Part shown: positions 43,131-50,398 of the stretch, piece after piece
How the letters are laid out: the number at the start of each line of letters is the position of its first letter
Position numbering within the stretch: the stretch's first letter is position 1
Assembly: GCF_002952775.1 (NCBI RefSeq)
Contig: NZ_CP025066.1
Coordinates: 2,976,001-3,040,000, forward strand
Reading direction: 5' to 3'
Source: Halalkaliarchaeum desulfuricum
GTDB lineage: Archaea; Halobacteriota; Halobacteria; Halobacteriales; Haloferacaceae
DNA length: 64,000 nt
Notes under the pieces: model-generated
Told to the model about the DNA's origin: nothing
The model's input: only the letters and a program-made list of their open reading frames with translations
Database searches by the model: none
Position numbers and translations under genes: made by a program

Positions 43131-44431
43131 TATTCTTCGAGATCCTCGGGTGTCGTCCCGAACTCCGAGTTGACGCAGTTGCGAACCACGTCCGGATCCT
43201 TCAACAGGCGGTGGAGTTTGTACGTTCCCGCCCCGCGACCGCCGCTGGTCACGTGGGCCTCCGTGATGTCCAGGAACGCCTGTTCGTCGAGGAGCTCCCG
43301 AACCCGGTCGAGTTTCAGCGCTTCGATTCCCTCGTTCGCACAGACGAGCCGGTACACGTCGAACACTTCCGTCGTCCGGAACTCGTCGCGATCGCGGTGT
43401 TCGGTCAGGGAGGCGAGCGCGAGGAGCACGTGCTTGGCGTGAGGCGTCTGCGTCGAGAGCAACTCCAGCAGCCGGTCGGCCTCCGCACGCTTTTTGGCGG
43501 CCGTGAGATGCGACTCCCGGACCATCTCGTCGGCACGTCCCTCGGCGATCTCGCCGGCGTTCTTGAGGATCCGAATCGCCTTCCGGGCGTCGCCGTGCTC
43601 CCGGGCGGCGAGGGCGGCCGCCTTCGGGATCACCTCCTCGGCGAGGGCACCCTCCCGGAACGCGTCCTCGCGGGCATACATGATGTCCCGAAGCTGGTCG
43701 GCGTCGTACGGGGGGAAAATGAGCTCTTCGCTGCCCAGCGAGGAACGAACCCGCTGGTTGAGTTCCTTCCCCCAGTCGATCTTGTTGGAGATGCCGATGA
43801 TCCCGACGTCAGTGTCGATCTTGCCCGCCTCCCGTGCCCGGGAGAGCTGCATCAGGATGTTGTCGCGGTTGCCGTCGGCGTCGGGCTGCAGGCGGTCGAT
43901 CTCATCGAGGATCACGATCGCGCCGTCGAAGTGCGTCTCGAGCAGCTCCCACGTGTACGTGTAGTAGTGAGATCGGCCGAGCCCCTTCAGGGGAATCCGT
44001 TCCGGAGACCCGGCAGCGGTGTTCAGCGCTCGGGCCACGGCGCAGGCGGCCTGCGCTTCCGTCGAGTGTTGCGCGCAGTCGACGTACGCGACCGCGAGAC
44101 GCCGACCGCGTCGGTCCGCCTCCGCCCGGGCGCGCTCCGAGACGTGCCGAGACACCAGCGATTTTCCGGTCCCGGTCTTGCCGTACACGAGTACTGGCGT
44201 CGGCGCGGCACCGGAAACTACTGGACGGATGTAGCCCGCGAGATCCTGTATCTCCTCGTCCCGCCCGACGATGCGATCCGAATCGGGAACCGTCCCCACC
44301 TCCAGCAGCGTCCGGTCCCTGAACAGCGTCGTGGTTTCGTCGTCGTCCGGGGCAAAAAGCGGATCCGGACCCGACGCAGCCGAGTCGTTCGTCCCGGACC
44401 CCGTCTCACCGGGGCGTGGATCGTCGGTCAC
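43130..44431 (-). CDS. orc1/cdc6: Orc1/Cdc6 replication initiator (second copy)
   Basis: A 433-residue AAA+ initiator. Walker A VLVYGKTGTGKSLVSR is at 80-95, Walker B AIVILDEIDRLQPDADGN near 170, and sensor 1 VGIIGISNKIDWGKEL near 208. The winged helix from about 335 contains FRTTEVFDVYRLV and RVRELLDEQAFLDI. The N-terminus has the R-x-LLEVGTVPDSDRIVGRDEE segment typical of haloarchaeal Orc proteins. It starts at GTG 44431 with a TATA box 24-33 bases upstream. An array of class D and C repeats follows upstream, presumably its origin. It differs strongly from the orc at 9979. Confidence 0.93.
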   Translation of the reverse strand: MTDDPRPGETGSGTNDSAASGPDPLFAPDDDETTTLFRDRTLLEVGTVPDSDRIVGRDEEIQDLAGYIRPVVSGAAPTPVLVYGKTGTGKSLVSRHVSERARAEADRRGRRLAVAYVDCAQHSTEAQAACAVARALNTAAGSPERIPLKGLGRSHYYTYTWELLETHFDGAIVILDEIDRLQPDADGNRDNILMQLSRAREAGKIDTDVGIIGISNKIDWGKELNQRVRSSLGSEELIFPPYDADQLRDIMYAREDAFREGALAEEVIPKAAALAAREHGDARKAIRILKNAGEIAEGRADEMVRESHLTAAKKRAEADRLLELLSTQTPHAKHVLLALASLTEHRDRDEFRTTEVFDVYRLVCANEGIEALKLDRVRELLDEQAFLDITEAHVTSGGRGAGTYKLHRLLKDPDVVRNCVNSEFGTTPEDLEE

Positions 44432-44454
44432 GTCCGGCTCGTTACCACGGGCAG

Positions 44455-44464
44455 TATAAAATAG
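44455..44464 (-). promoter_or_regulatory. TATA box of the second orc1/cdc6
   Basis: Minus-strand CTATTTTATA lies 24-33 bases before GTG 44431, between the gene and its ORB-like array. Confidence 0.6.
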
Positions 44465-44547
44465 TACCTAACCCGAGTCAAAGTGTAAATACTATTGAAC
44501 CGGGGTTTGATGGGTATAACCCATACTATCTCAATGTGAAGCCTACA

Positions 44548-44958
44548 GACACACACCTCAGTCCAACTGTATTCTCCGAACGTTCCAGTGAGCACTCCCC
44601 GAAGAGGAGGTGTATTCAGTCTCTGGAGACGCGAACGTTTCAACCGACCACCGACGGGCATGGATATTCGACGGCGCAGAGACGAATCTGGTCCGAAATC
44701 ACTGAATCGAACGAGGGGGCACACACCTCAGTCAAACTGTATTCGTCGGACAGTCGTGACGAGAAGTCGGGGTTGAGGAAACGGGGGACACACCCCAGTC
44801 CAACTGAAAACGAACGCTCGAGGAACGTTTCGAGGATCCGACACCACTACCAGAACCACCCGCAGTATGGCGATTCGGTACAGTTTCGTCCCGAGACGTC
44901 GGACGCCCCCACCTGCCGCCGAACGCTTACACTTGGACTGGGGTGTGTCTCCGGGGGT
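44548..44958. other. Replication origin candidate: class D ORB-like array
   Basis: Four repeats: 44548-44574, 44718-44744, 44785-44812 and inverted at 44930-44958. The common core is ACACACCTCAGTCCAACTG with arms CAGT/ACTG around CCA. The inverted copy continues into GGTGTGTCTCCGGGGG. No coding sequence is supported from 44465 to 45597. Confidence 0.65.
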
Positions 44959-45095
44959 CCGGCGGCAGTTATTACGAGTACGAACTGTCAGTGACTCTCG
45001 ACACGGCACTCTCCGCTTCCGAGGACGGCATTGCGCTCGACGGAATCGATATAGAGGCCCCGAGTTCGCGCCTGACGAACGACCGAGAGCGCTCA

Positions 45096-45358
45096 GAACG
45101 ATTGAAACGGTGGTGTGTCTCTCCCAACTCGACTGCAGAACACTCGACGCGGTGGGGTGTGCCGAACCACACACCGGCAGTTCGGATGACGAGTGACTGT
45201 CCAGTACGTCCCCGGCGTTATCGCGCTTCACTTGCAGCAGTGGTGTGATGCTTCACTTGCAACGGTGGTGTGTCTCTCCGGACCGCCCTATCGGTTAGAG
45301 AGACACGGACCGGTATGGGGCCCTCGAGAACGAATGAAACGGTGGTGTGTGGGTGTCG
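45096..45358. other. Replication origin candidate: class C ORB-like cluster
   Basis: Repeats lie at 45096-45125 (GATTGAAACGGTGGTGTGTC), 45132-45163 (ACTCGACGCGGTGGGGTGTG), 45223-45246, 45247-45280 and 45328-45358 (GAATGAAACGGTGGTGTGTG). All share GGTGGTGTG or GGTGGGGTGTG with differing left parts. Much of the cluster is repeated at 47562-47740. Confidence 0.65.
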
Positions 45359-45597
45359 TAATTTACTGGGGAGAGTACGGTTCGATAGCACTCGCTCTGT
45401 TGCAGTCACATCTGCCGACGTCCTTCCGATCTACCGGTTCGGGTGGAGCGTTCGAAGTCGTCTCGACTGTCGGGGAAGCACCGAAACTCAGGTCCGAGTC
45501 GTCCACTGACTGTCGAAGCCTCCCTCATACGGACGGATGTAGGGACTAACGCACGCGTGGGTACGGTCGCTCCTGGAATAACCGACGTCCGACCGGA

Positions 45598-46104
45598 TCA
45601 CTCCTCGAGAAACACGTCGAAGTCGCGGGCGGGCGACCGGAAACCGGCCTCGTCGATCCAGCGTTTGAGATACTCGTCGGCCGTCGACGCCGAGGTGTGG
45701 CCGTCTTCGACGAATCGTACCAGAAGGCCGATGGACCCCGTCAGATCCACACCGCGCTGCTTGGCAATCGTGCGCGCATCGCCGTCGTCGGTGACGAGCA
45801 TGCCGTTTGCAACCGCTGCGACGGCCAGCGCCTGTGCCTCCCCGGGATCCAGCGATGCGAGGAGTTGTTCCTCCAGTTTCTCCGCCGATCCAGATGGAGT
45901 GACGACGGGGATCTCTCTCCCAATGAGGGCCAGTGCGTGTTCGACGTACGAGTGCGTTTCAGCCCCGGCTCCGAGTTCTTCCCGAACGGCATCCACGGTC
46001 ACCGGTCGGGGTAACTCCAGTAGCAACTCGACGTGATCCACCTGGGCAAAATTCGAAAGAACGGTCGTGTCGAGAACCGTCGCGTTTCCCGGTGGGCCGT
46101 TCAT
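45598..46104 (-). CDS. PIN-domain toxin (COG2405/DUF3368-like)
   Basis: This 168-residue protein has PIN features: TVLDTTVLSNFAQVDHVELL (first Asp) near residue 9, a DAVREEL acid near 39, LDPGEAQALAVAAVANGMLV (Glu) near 86 and LVTDDGDARTIAKQRGVDLT near 105. The last is the DxxAR pattern of this PIN subgroup, followed by GSIGLLVRFVEDG. It overlaps its antitoxin gene by 4 bases. Full length with all acidic positions present. Confidence 0.85.
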   Translation of the reverse strand: MNGPPGNATVLDTTVLSNFAQVDHVELLLELPRPVTVDAVREELGAGAETHSYVEHALALIGREIPVVTPSGSAEKLEEQLLASLDPGEAQALAVAAVANGMLVTDDGDARTIAKQRGVDLTGSIGLLVRFVEDGHTSASTADEYLKRWIDEAGFRSPARDFDVFLEE

Positions 46105-46427
46105 TCGAGGTTGCGGGCGGCCTCGATCTCGTCTCTTGCGGCGTCCATGTCTTCGGGGCCAAACCGCAGTTCCACGCCCTCTTCCCGCAGGATATCTCGC
46201 ATCTCGAACCGGTTGACGCCGGCGAGCCGGGCGGCCGTTCCGAGGGTGATCTCGCCGTCCTCGTACATCGAAACCGCAGCTGCAACCCTCGCGTTCCGGT
46301 TCTCTTCGAAGTACTCCCGGAGGACGTGACGAATGGCGTCGCTTTTGTTTTCGAAAATTCCCGCCCTGATAGCCCCCTCCATGAGATCGGTGAGATCATC
46401 CGGGATGGTGGCAGTGGTTCGGGACAT
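46101..46427 (-). CDS. RHH/UPF0175-type antitoxin
   Basis: This 108-residue protein begins SRTTATIPDDLTDLMEGAIR, a ribbon-helix-helix core with FENKSDAIRHVLREYFEE. A UPF0175-like helix-turn-helix follows (EDGEITLGTAARLAGVNRFE), then an acidic tail. UPF0175 proteins regularly precede DUF3368/COG2405 PIN toxins, as here, with a 4-base overlap. An inverted repeat overlapping a TATA-like sequence lies at 46448-46464. Confidence 0.85.
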   Translation of the reverse strand: MSRTTATIPDDLTDLMEGAIRAGIFENKSDAIRHVLREYFEENRNARVAAAVSMYEDGEITLGTAARLAGVNRFEMRDILREEGVELRFGPEDMDAARDEIEAARNLE

Positions 46428-46447
46428 GCCTTCACTCGACGTACGTC

Positions 46448-46464
46448 TTCATACATTATATGAA
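46448..46464 (-). promoter_or_regulatory. Inverted repeat over the antitoxin promoter
   Basis: TTCATA and TATGAA flank CATTA, 21-37 bases before ATG 46427. It coincides with the expected TATA position, as for an autorepressed module. Confidence 0.5.
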
Positions 46465-46481
46465 TTTGGATGGCCGACTCA

Positions 46482-46525
46482 TCGCGTGTCCGTGGTACAG
46501 CCCGCCGCCCGTGGTGTCATACTGG
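46482..46525 (-). pseudogene. Fourth copied fragment of the GT4 5' region
   Basis: GACTCATCGCGTG and the following GTGGTAC...GCCGCCCGTGGTGTC resemble 36955-36996 inside the GT4 gene, here isolated between two toxin-antitoxin modules. Confidence 0.4.
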
Positions 46526-46625
46526 CTGTTGTAGCGATTTACCGGTCGATCGGCCACCCGGCCCGCCGATCGCCCGGTTACGGCCGAGAACAGTCATTAT
46601 CCAGAATCGGGGGTGAAATCAGTTT

Positions 46626-47096
46626 TCAGTTTTCGAGGAACCTGTTCAGTTCGGCGAATTCGTCGGATGAAAGAATAACCTCGGTCTCGAACGCATCGAA
46701 CCGTTCGAAGTCGTCGTCGATCGTCAACACCGTATTCACTCCTTCGTCGATCGCAACCTGCGCATAATATCCGTCCCATCCAGCAACGCTTGCCTCGCTC
46801 GCCTGTGAAAACCCACCCCGAACGACATCCTGGGGCATCCGGTCGTACCACTGGATTCGCTTTGCATCCATGAAATTCTGGAGCAGACGCGACGCATCTG
46901 CGTTTGAATATCCATAGTACGTCGTGAGGACAGTGTGGGCTCCGAACAGCGCAGGATACGGAACGACGGCATCGATCTCTCCAGCGACACCCCCTCGAAC
47001 GTACGAGAGTGCACTATTACGAACCGGAGCCGTCGAATGTGCGAGGGCAATTACCCCGACGTCAAACAGATACGGGCCACCGGCGTCACTCGTCAC
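46626..47096 (-). CDS. PIN-domain toxin
   Basis: This 156-residue protein begins with PYLFDVGVIALAHSTAPVRN, a PIN start with Asp near residue 12. The internal part has VVPYPALFGAHTVLTTYYGY, and VAGWDGYYAQVAIDEGVNTV near 104-123 followed by LTIDDDFERFDAFE gives the late acidic residues. The order after an AbrB-type antitoxin with an 11-base overlap (27 to its alternative start) fits. Active-site acids appear complete, although the first motif is DVG rather than DTN. Confidence 0.82.
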   Translation of the reverse strand: MTSDAGGPYLFDVGVIALAHSTAPVRNSALSYVRGGVAGEIDAVVPYPALFGAHTVLTTYYGYSNADASRLLQNFMDAKRIQWYDRMPQDVVRGGFSQASEASVAGWDGYYAQVAIDEGVNTVLTIDDDFERFDAFETEVILSSDEFAELNRFLEN

Positions 47097-47370
47097 TGTC
47101 GTTCTCCGCTCCTCGTCGAACGGCAGCTCGATGCTTGCGAGCGATTGGATCGACTCCTTCAGGAAGCGGCGTCGTCTCCTCCCGGTTCGAAGCCGCTTCC
47201 TCGACGAGCTGTTCCATCCGTTCCAGAATTTCCTCGGGGCTGTCCTCGGGTTCGATAACCGCTTTCCCGTCTTCGTCGCGGACGTCTACCTCTGTACCCG
47301 GAGTGATACCGAGACGTTCTCGGACGTCCTGTGGGAGAACGATTCGTCCTTTTGAATCTACCGTGGGCAT
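47086..47370 (-). CDS. AbrB/MazE-type antitoxin
   Basis: From ATG 47370 the protein has 94 residues and starts MPTVDSKGRIVLPQDVRERL, a textbook AbrB hairpin. GTEVDVRDEDGKAVIEPEDS follows, then an acidic helical tail. An upstream ATG at 47397 is in frame, but the stretch between the two contains a palindrome that looks like the operator, so the shorter start is preferred. It overlaps its PIN toxin gene by 11 bases. Confidence 0.87.
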   Translation of the reverse strand: MPTVDSKGRIVLPQDVRERLGITPGTEVDVRDEDGKAVIEPEDSPEEILERMEQLVEEAASNREETTPLPEGVDPIARKHRAAVRRGAENDSDE

Positions 47371-47371
47371 A

Positions 47372-47390
47372 TTCCCACTTGCGGTGGGAA
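47372..47390 (-). promoter_or_regulatory. Operator palindrome of the second AbrB-PIN module
   Basis: TTCCCAC and GTGGGAA flank TTGCG, 1 base upstream of ATG 47370. Same 7-5-7 spacing and position as at 39740-39758. Confidence 0.6.
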
Positions 47391-47561
47391 CAGACATAAC
47401 CGTTTTGGGTGAGACACTGTTTCCAGCCTCGTATCTGAATCAGATAGACAGTCAGTCGGCCATCGGCTATTCCGGGGGCAACCGCGCCCTCGGGATTGTT
47501 CGATCGCCCCGAGAACTATCCGGCAGCCATAACACCCGAGCTACCTCGAGGGCGTGTCGAG

Positions 47562-47740
47562 TTTCAGTTGAAACGGTGGTGTGGTGGTGTCGTTCCATCA
47601 GAACCCACCGACAGTAACGGAAGAACACTCGACGCGGTGGGGTGTGTCTCTCCGGACTGGTCATCCGATCGAGTCGACCGAAACGGACCGATCAGGGATT
47701 CCCGGGAACGAATGAAACGGTGGTGTGTGAGTGTCATAAT
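47562..47740. other. Second class C ORB-like cluster (duplicate of 45096-45358)
   Basis: Repeats lie at 47562-47592, 47618-47652 (ACTCGACGCGGTGGGGTGTG) and 47704-47735 (GAACGAATGAAACGGTGGTG), in the same order as at 45.1-45.36 kb and with shared spacer pieces. Two toxin-antitoxin modules lie between the clusters. Confidence 0.65.
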
Positions 47741-47799
47741 TGACGGTCACGACTCGAATTCAGAAACGAAATCCTCGGCTAGTTCGTCAGCGAGTTCGC

Positions 47800-48070
47800 C
47801 ACCGGATCGCAGACGCAATCGAGGAAATTGAACGAAACGTCACAGGACTTCGGGAGTATCAGCAGTTGTCCCGGGCTGAGTATCTGGCACCGGATGCACA
47901 GAATCGCCGCGACGCCGCCGAGCGAAAGTTCGAAAAGCTCGTGGCGGCGACGATCGACGCAAGCGCAGAGATTTGCAAGATCGAGAAGGAGTCGACACCC
48001 GAACGGCGAAAGACAGTAATCACCGCCCTGGAGTCGGAAGGGATCGGGGATCCAGATCTCGCCGATCGTC
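47800..48070 (+). pseudogene. HepT-like toxin truncated at its C-terminus
   Basis: IADAIEEIERNVTGLREYQQ, LSRAEYLAPDAQNRRDAAER and KFEKLVAATIDASAEICKIE, then TALESEGIGDPDLADR, match the HepT/DUF86 fold. It stops just before the catalytic Arg-x(4-6)-His segment and then runs antisense into the end of the Fic gene. The start is also unclear (TTG 47740) because the 5' end lies in an ORB-like repeat. No MNT partner is present. Dead toxin. Confidence 0.6.
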
Positions 48071-48102
48071 CGGAGACGAAGAATCACAAAACGAACGCTC
48101 AG

Positions 48103-49245
48103 CTACGGCGACTCGACCACACGAAGGATCTCCGGGGCTTCGTACACGCGATACCGTTCTGAATCCGAGATCTCGTCGACGATGCCCGCCGCCTCGAGCG
48201 CCTCGATCGCGTCGTAGACGGCTTGCCGTGAGCGACCCGTCGCCTCGATTGCTCGCGTCGCCGTGAGATACGGTTCCTCGAAGACGTAATCGATCACGTC
48301 CCGGACGGCCGGGCGGTTCGGGAACCGCGAGTGGTACTCCCGGCGGAGCGTCTGCAATTCGACGCCACACTCGTAGGCGTCGATCGCCTGCTCGGCGATC
48401 GCGTTCAAGACGAAGGTGATCCACTGCTCCCACGCCCCGTCCCGGCTTACCGCAAGCAGGTAATCGAGATACTGCTGTCGATGACGGTTGAAGTACGCAC
48501 TTAAATACAGATACGGTTCCGGCAACAGCCCCGCATCGTACAGCTGAAGCATCATCAACAGGCGACCGAGTCGACCGTTTCCGTCGCGAAACGGGTGGAT
48601 CGTCTCGAACTGGTAGTGCGTGATCGCGACGTCGATCAGCGGCGGGTACGACCCGGCATTCATGTACGAGACGAGTTGTTCGAGGAGGAGATCCACGGTG
48701 TCGGGGTTCGCGGGGACGAATCGGGCCGACTCGGCCGAGCCATCGGGAGCGCCGATGTACACCGGCACCTCGCGCAGTTGTCCGGGGCGGTCCTCGCTCC
48801 CGCGGCCGTCGGCAAGCAGCGTTTCTTGGAGATCACAGACCAGGTCGACCGAGAGTTGTTCCCCGGCGGCGATGCGGTCGAACCCTTGCTGTATCGCGTC
48901 GACGTAGTTGTACGCCTCGGTGACGTCCTGGGAGTCCCCACCACTGCGCCGTGGTGAGGTGTCGATGTCGTGGAGGATGATGTCCGAGACGGTGACGTTC
49001 GTGCCCTCGATCTGTGAGCTCATCGCCGCCTCCCGAACCACGAACGGTGCAATGAGGAGGTTTTCGTTGTCCACGTTCCGGTGGAGTGTCGCCAGGCGTC
49101 CAAGCGCGTACTGGGCGTCGCCATACACGCACAGGATGGCATCGGTATACTCGATCTCCGGCGGGAGGCTCGCTGGTCGATAGCAGGCAAGCCCGTCGTA
49201 CTCGACGATCGTTCCAGGGCCATCCGCAAACTCGTCGGCGTCCAT
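48103..49245 (-). CDS. Fic-domain protein with inhibitory helix and winged-helix domain
   Basis: This 380-residue protein should transfer AMP from ATP to target proteins. The catalytic loop is HPFRDGNGRLGRLL near residue 217. REAAMSSQIEGTNVTVSD near 71-88 contains the S-x3-E-G inhibitory motif that blocks ATP in class II Fic proteins, so it is self-restrained. PTAL-like N-terminal residues (CYRPASLPPEIEY) match the family. Residues 325-375 form a winged helix (TATRAIEATGRSRQAVYDAI, EALEAAGIVDEIS) that could bind the palindrome upstream (49275-49305). Full length. Its 3' end abuts the HepT remnant. Confidence 0.9.
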   Translation of the reverse strand: MDADEFADGPGTIVEYDGLACYRPASLPPEIEYTDAILCVYGDAQYALGRLATLHRNVDNENLLIAPFVVREAAMSSQIEGTNVTVSDIILHDIDTSPRRSGGDSQDVTEAYNYVDAIQQGFDRIAAGEQLSVDLVCDLQETLLADGRGSEDRPGQLREVPVYIGAPDGSAESARFVPANPDTVDLLLEQLVSYMNAGSYPPLIDVAITHYQFETIHPFRDGNGRLGRLLMMLQLYDAGLLPEPYLYLSAYFNRHRQQYLDYLLAVSRDGAWEQWITFVLNAIAEQAIDAYECGVELQTLRREYHSRFPNRPAVRDVIDYVFEEPYLTATRAIEATGRSRQAVYDAIEALEAAGIVDEISDSERYRVYEAPEILRVVESP

Positions 49246-49274
49246 CTCGAGTTAGCGTTGCGTGGGCACCCATC

Positions 49275-49305
49275 TAAGTCTACTTATCCAAGATAAGTTG
49301 ACTTA
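49275..49305 (-). promoter_or_regulatory. Operator-like inverted repeat before the Fic gene
   Basis: TAAGTCTACTTATC and GATAAGTTGACTTA flank CAA; 13 of 14 positions pair. It lies 30-60 bases before ATG 49245, over the expected promoter. Confidence 0.6.
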
Positions 49306-49613
49306 GAGCCGTTTCTGAAGGGGCTAGATCAGCGAGACGGCCAGTTCACAGACTGCATGATTCGGGGAGCGGATCGGCTGGGACATCGAGCCGCGGTGGA
49401 ACCCCGAGACAGTTCCGTGTTCAGTCTCACCCGTCTGGGCGCGGGCGCTTGGGATAGTACCGCCGATACAGCGGGAGAAATACGGGAGCGAGCGCAAGGA
49501 AGACGAGAAACGCCACGACGACGAGCCAGTCCGGGAGCAGCGTTGTCCAGAGAACTCCCTTTTATCTCTCCGGCCCGCCAACCGTCGCTATCGGCAGCCC
49601 CGCCAACGCATCC
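49306..49613. other. Spacer before the cupin gene
   Basis: No supported gene or repeat; GC-rich background resumes here. Confidence 0.35.
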
Positions 49614-49955
49614 ATGTCAGACGACAGCTCCACCCACCCCGACGACATCGACGGTACCGTCTTCGAACTCCCCGACCTCGTCGACTACCAGACTGGCGCG
49701 ATCGTCAGCCGGACGCTGATCGACGACGAGGGCGGCTCCGTCACCGTCTTCGCGTTCGACGACGGGCAGAACCTCAGCGAACACACCGCCCCTCACGACG
49801 CGCTTTTGCAGGTGTTCGACGGCACCGCCGCCGTCACCCTCGACGGCGAGCGCCACGAACTGGAGGATGGCGAGTCGATACTCATGCCCGCCGACGTCCC
49901 CCACGCCGTCGACGCCGTCAGTTCCTTCAAGATGGCGCTGTCGATGATCCGGTGA
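49614..49955 (+). CDS. Small cupin-domain protein
   Basis: This 113-residue single cupin has motif 1 as LSEHTAPHDALLQVFDGTAA near residues 62-81, in which EHxxxHD supplies metal ligands. Motif 2 is DGESILMPADVPHAVDAVSS near 89. The family binds a divalent metal; many haloarchaeal members are uncharacterised. It stands alone, facing a convergent hypothetical gene. Confidence 0.85.
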   Translation: MSDDSSTHPDDIDGTVFELPDLVDYQTGAIVSRTLIDDEGGSVTVFAFDDGQNLSEHTAPHDALLQVFDGTAAVTLDGERHELEDGESILMPADVPHAVDAVSSFKMALSMIR

Positions 49956-49976
49956 GGGGCTGAGCCGGGATCGGTC

Positions 49977-50291
49977 CTAAATCACGTCGTCGGGATCGTG
50001 TTTCTCGGCCATCCGCTGGGCCTCGGCGGCGTACCGTTCACGTTCCGCCTCGTCTCTCACCCGCCCGAGATTCTCCGAGGCGGCCCACACCGCGGCCGTC
50101 GTTTCCCGGACATCGTCGAAGGAGGTCAACGCCCGTTCCTTCCGGAAGTATTGCCGGCCGTCGGTTGTGGCGTACGTCAGGATGATCAGGTTCTGTTCGT
50201 CGTCGGAGTAGGTGCGCTCCACCAGCCATACCCGGACGGAGTCGTCCTCGTCGGCGTCTTCGGTCACGGAACCACGTAGAGAGCCCACCAA
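49977..50291 (-). CDS. Haloarchaeal hypothetical protein
   Basis: This 104-residue acidic protein contains VWLVERTYSDDEQNLIILTY, TDGRQYFRKERALTS and a helical, highly charged C-terminus (EAERERYAAEAQRMAEKHDP). The composition and codon use are those of a real haloarchaeal gene, but I know no function. The first eight codons could be dropped if a later start is used. Confidence 0.65.
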   Translation of the reverse strand: MVGSLRGSVTEDADEDDSVRVWLVERTYSDDEQNLIILTYATTDGRQYFRKERALTSFDDVRETTAAVWAASENLGRVRDEAERERYAAEAQRMAEKHDPDDVI

Positions 50292-50398
50292 GAAGTGCGT
50301 TCGGACGACAGTTCATGGGCTGAAAACACGCATCTCCGAACACTGTATCTTCACAGTATCAAAATATTAATATAATATCCCGCCCGCGGTAGTAACGA
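50292..50398. other. Promoter region of the sugar transferase
   Basis: AT-rich stretch ATCAAAATATTAATATAATA (50357-50376) lies about 22-43 bases before ATG 50399 and probably holds the TATA box. Confidence 0.45.

Noticed and set aside
44548-45358. CRISPR-like array of short repeats
   Set aside because: Spacing is irregular, repeats vary and invert, and they lie upstream of an orc gene; ORB-like boxes explain them better. No cas gene is present.
47740-48162. Complete HepT gene of 140 codons
   Set aside because: The frame is long enough, but its last third is antisense to the Fic gene and the catalytic Arg-x(4-6)-His segment is missing.
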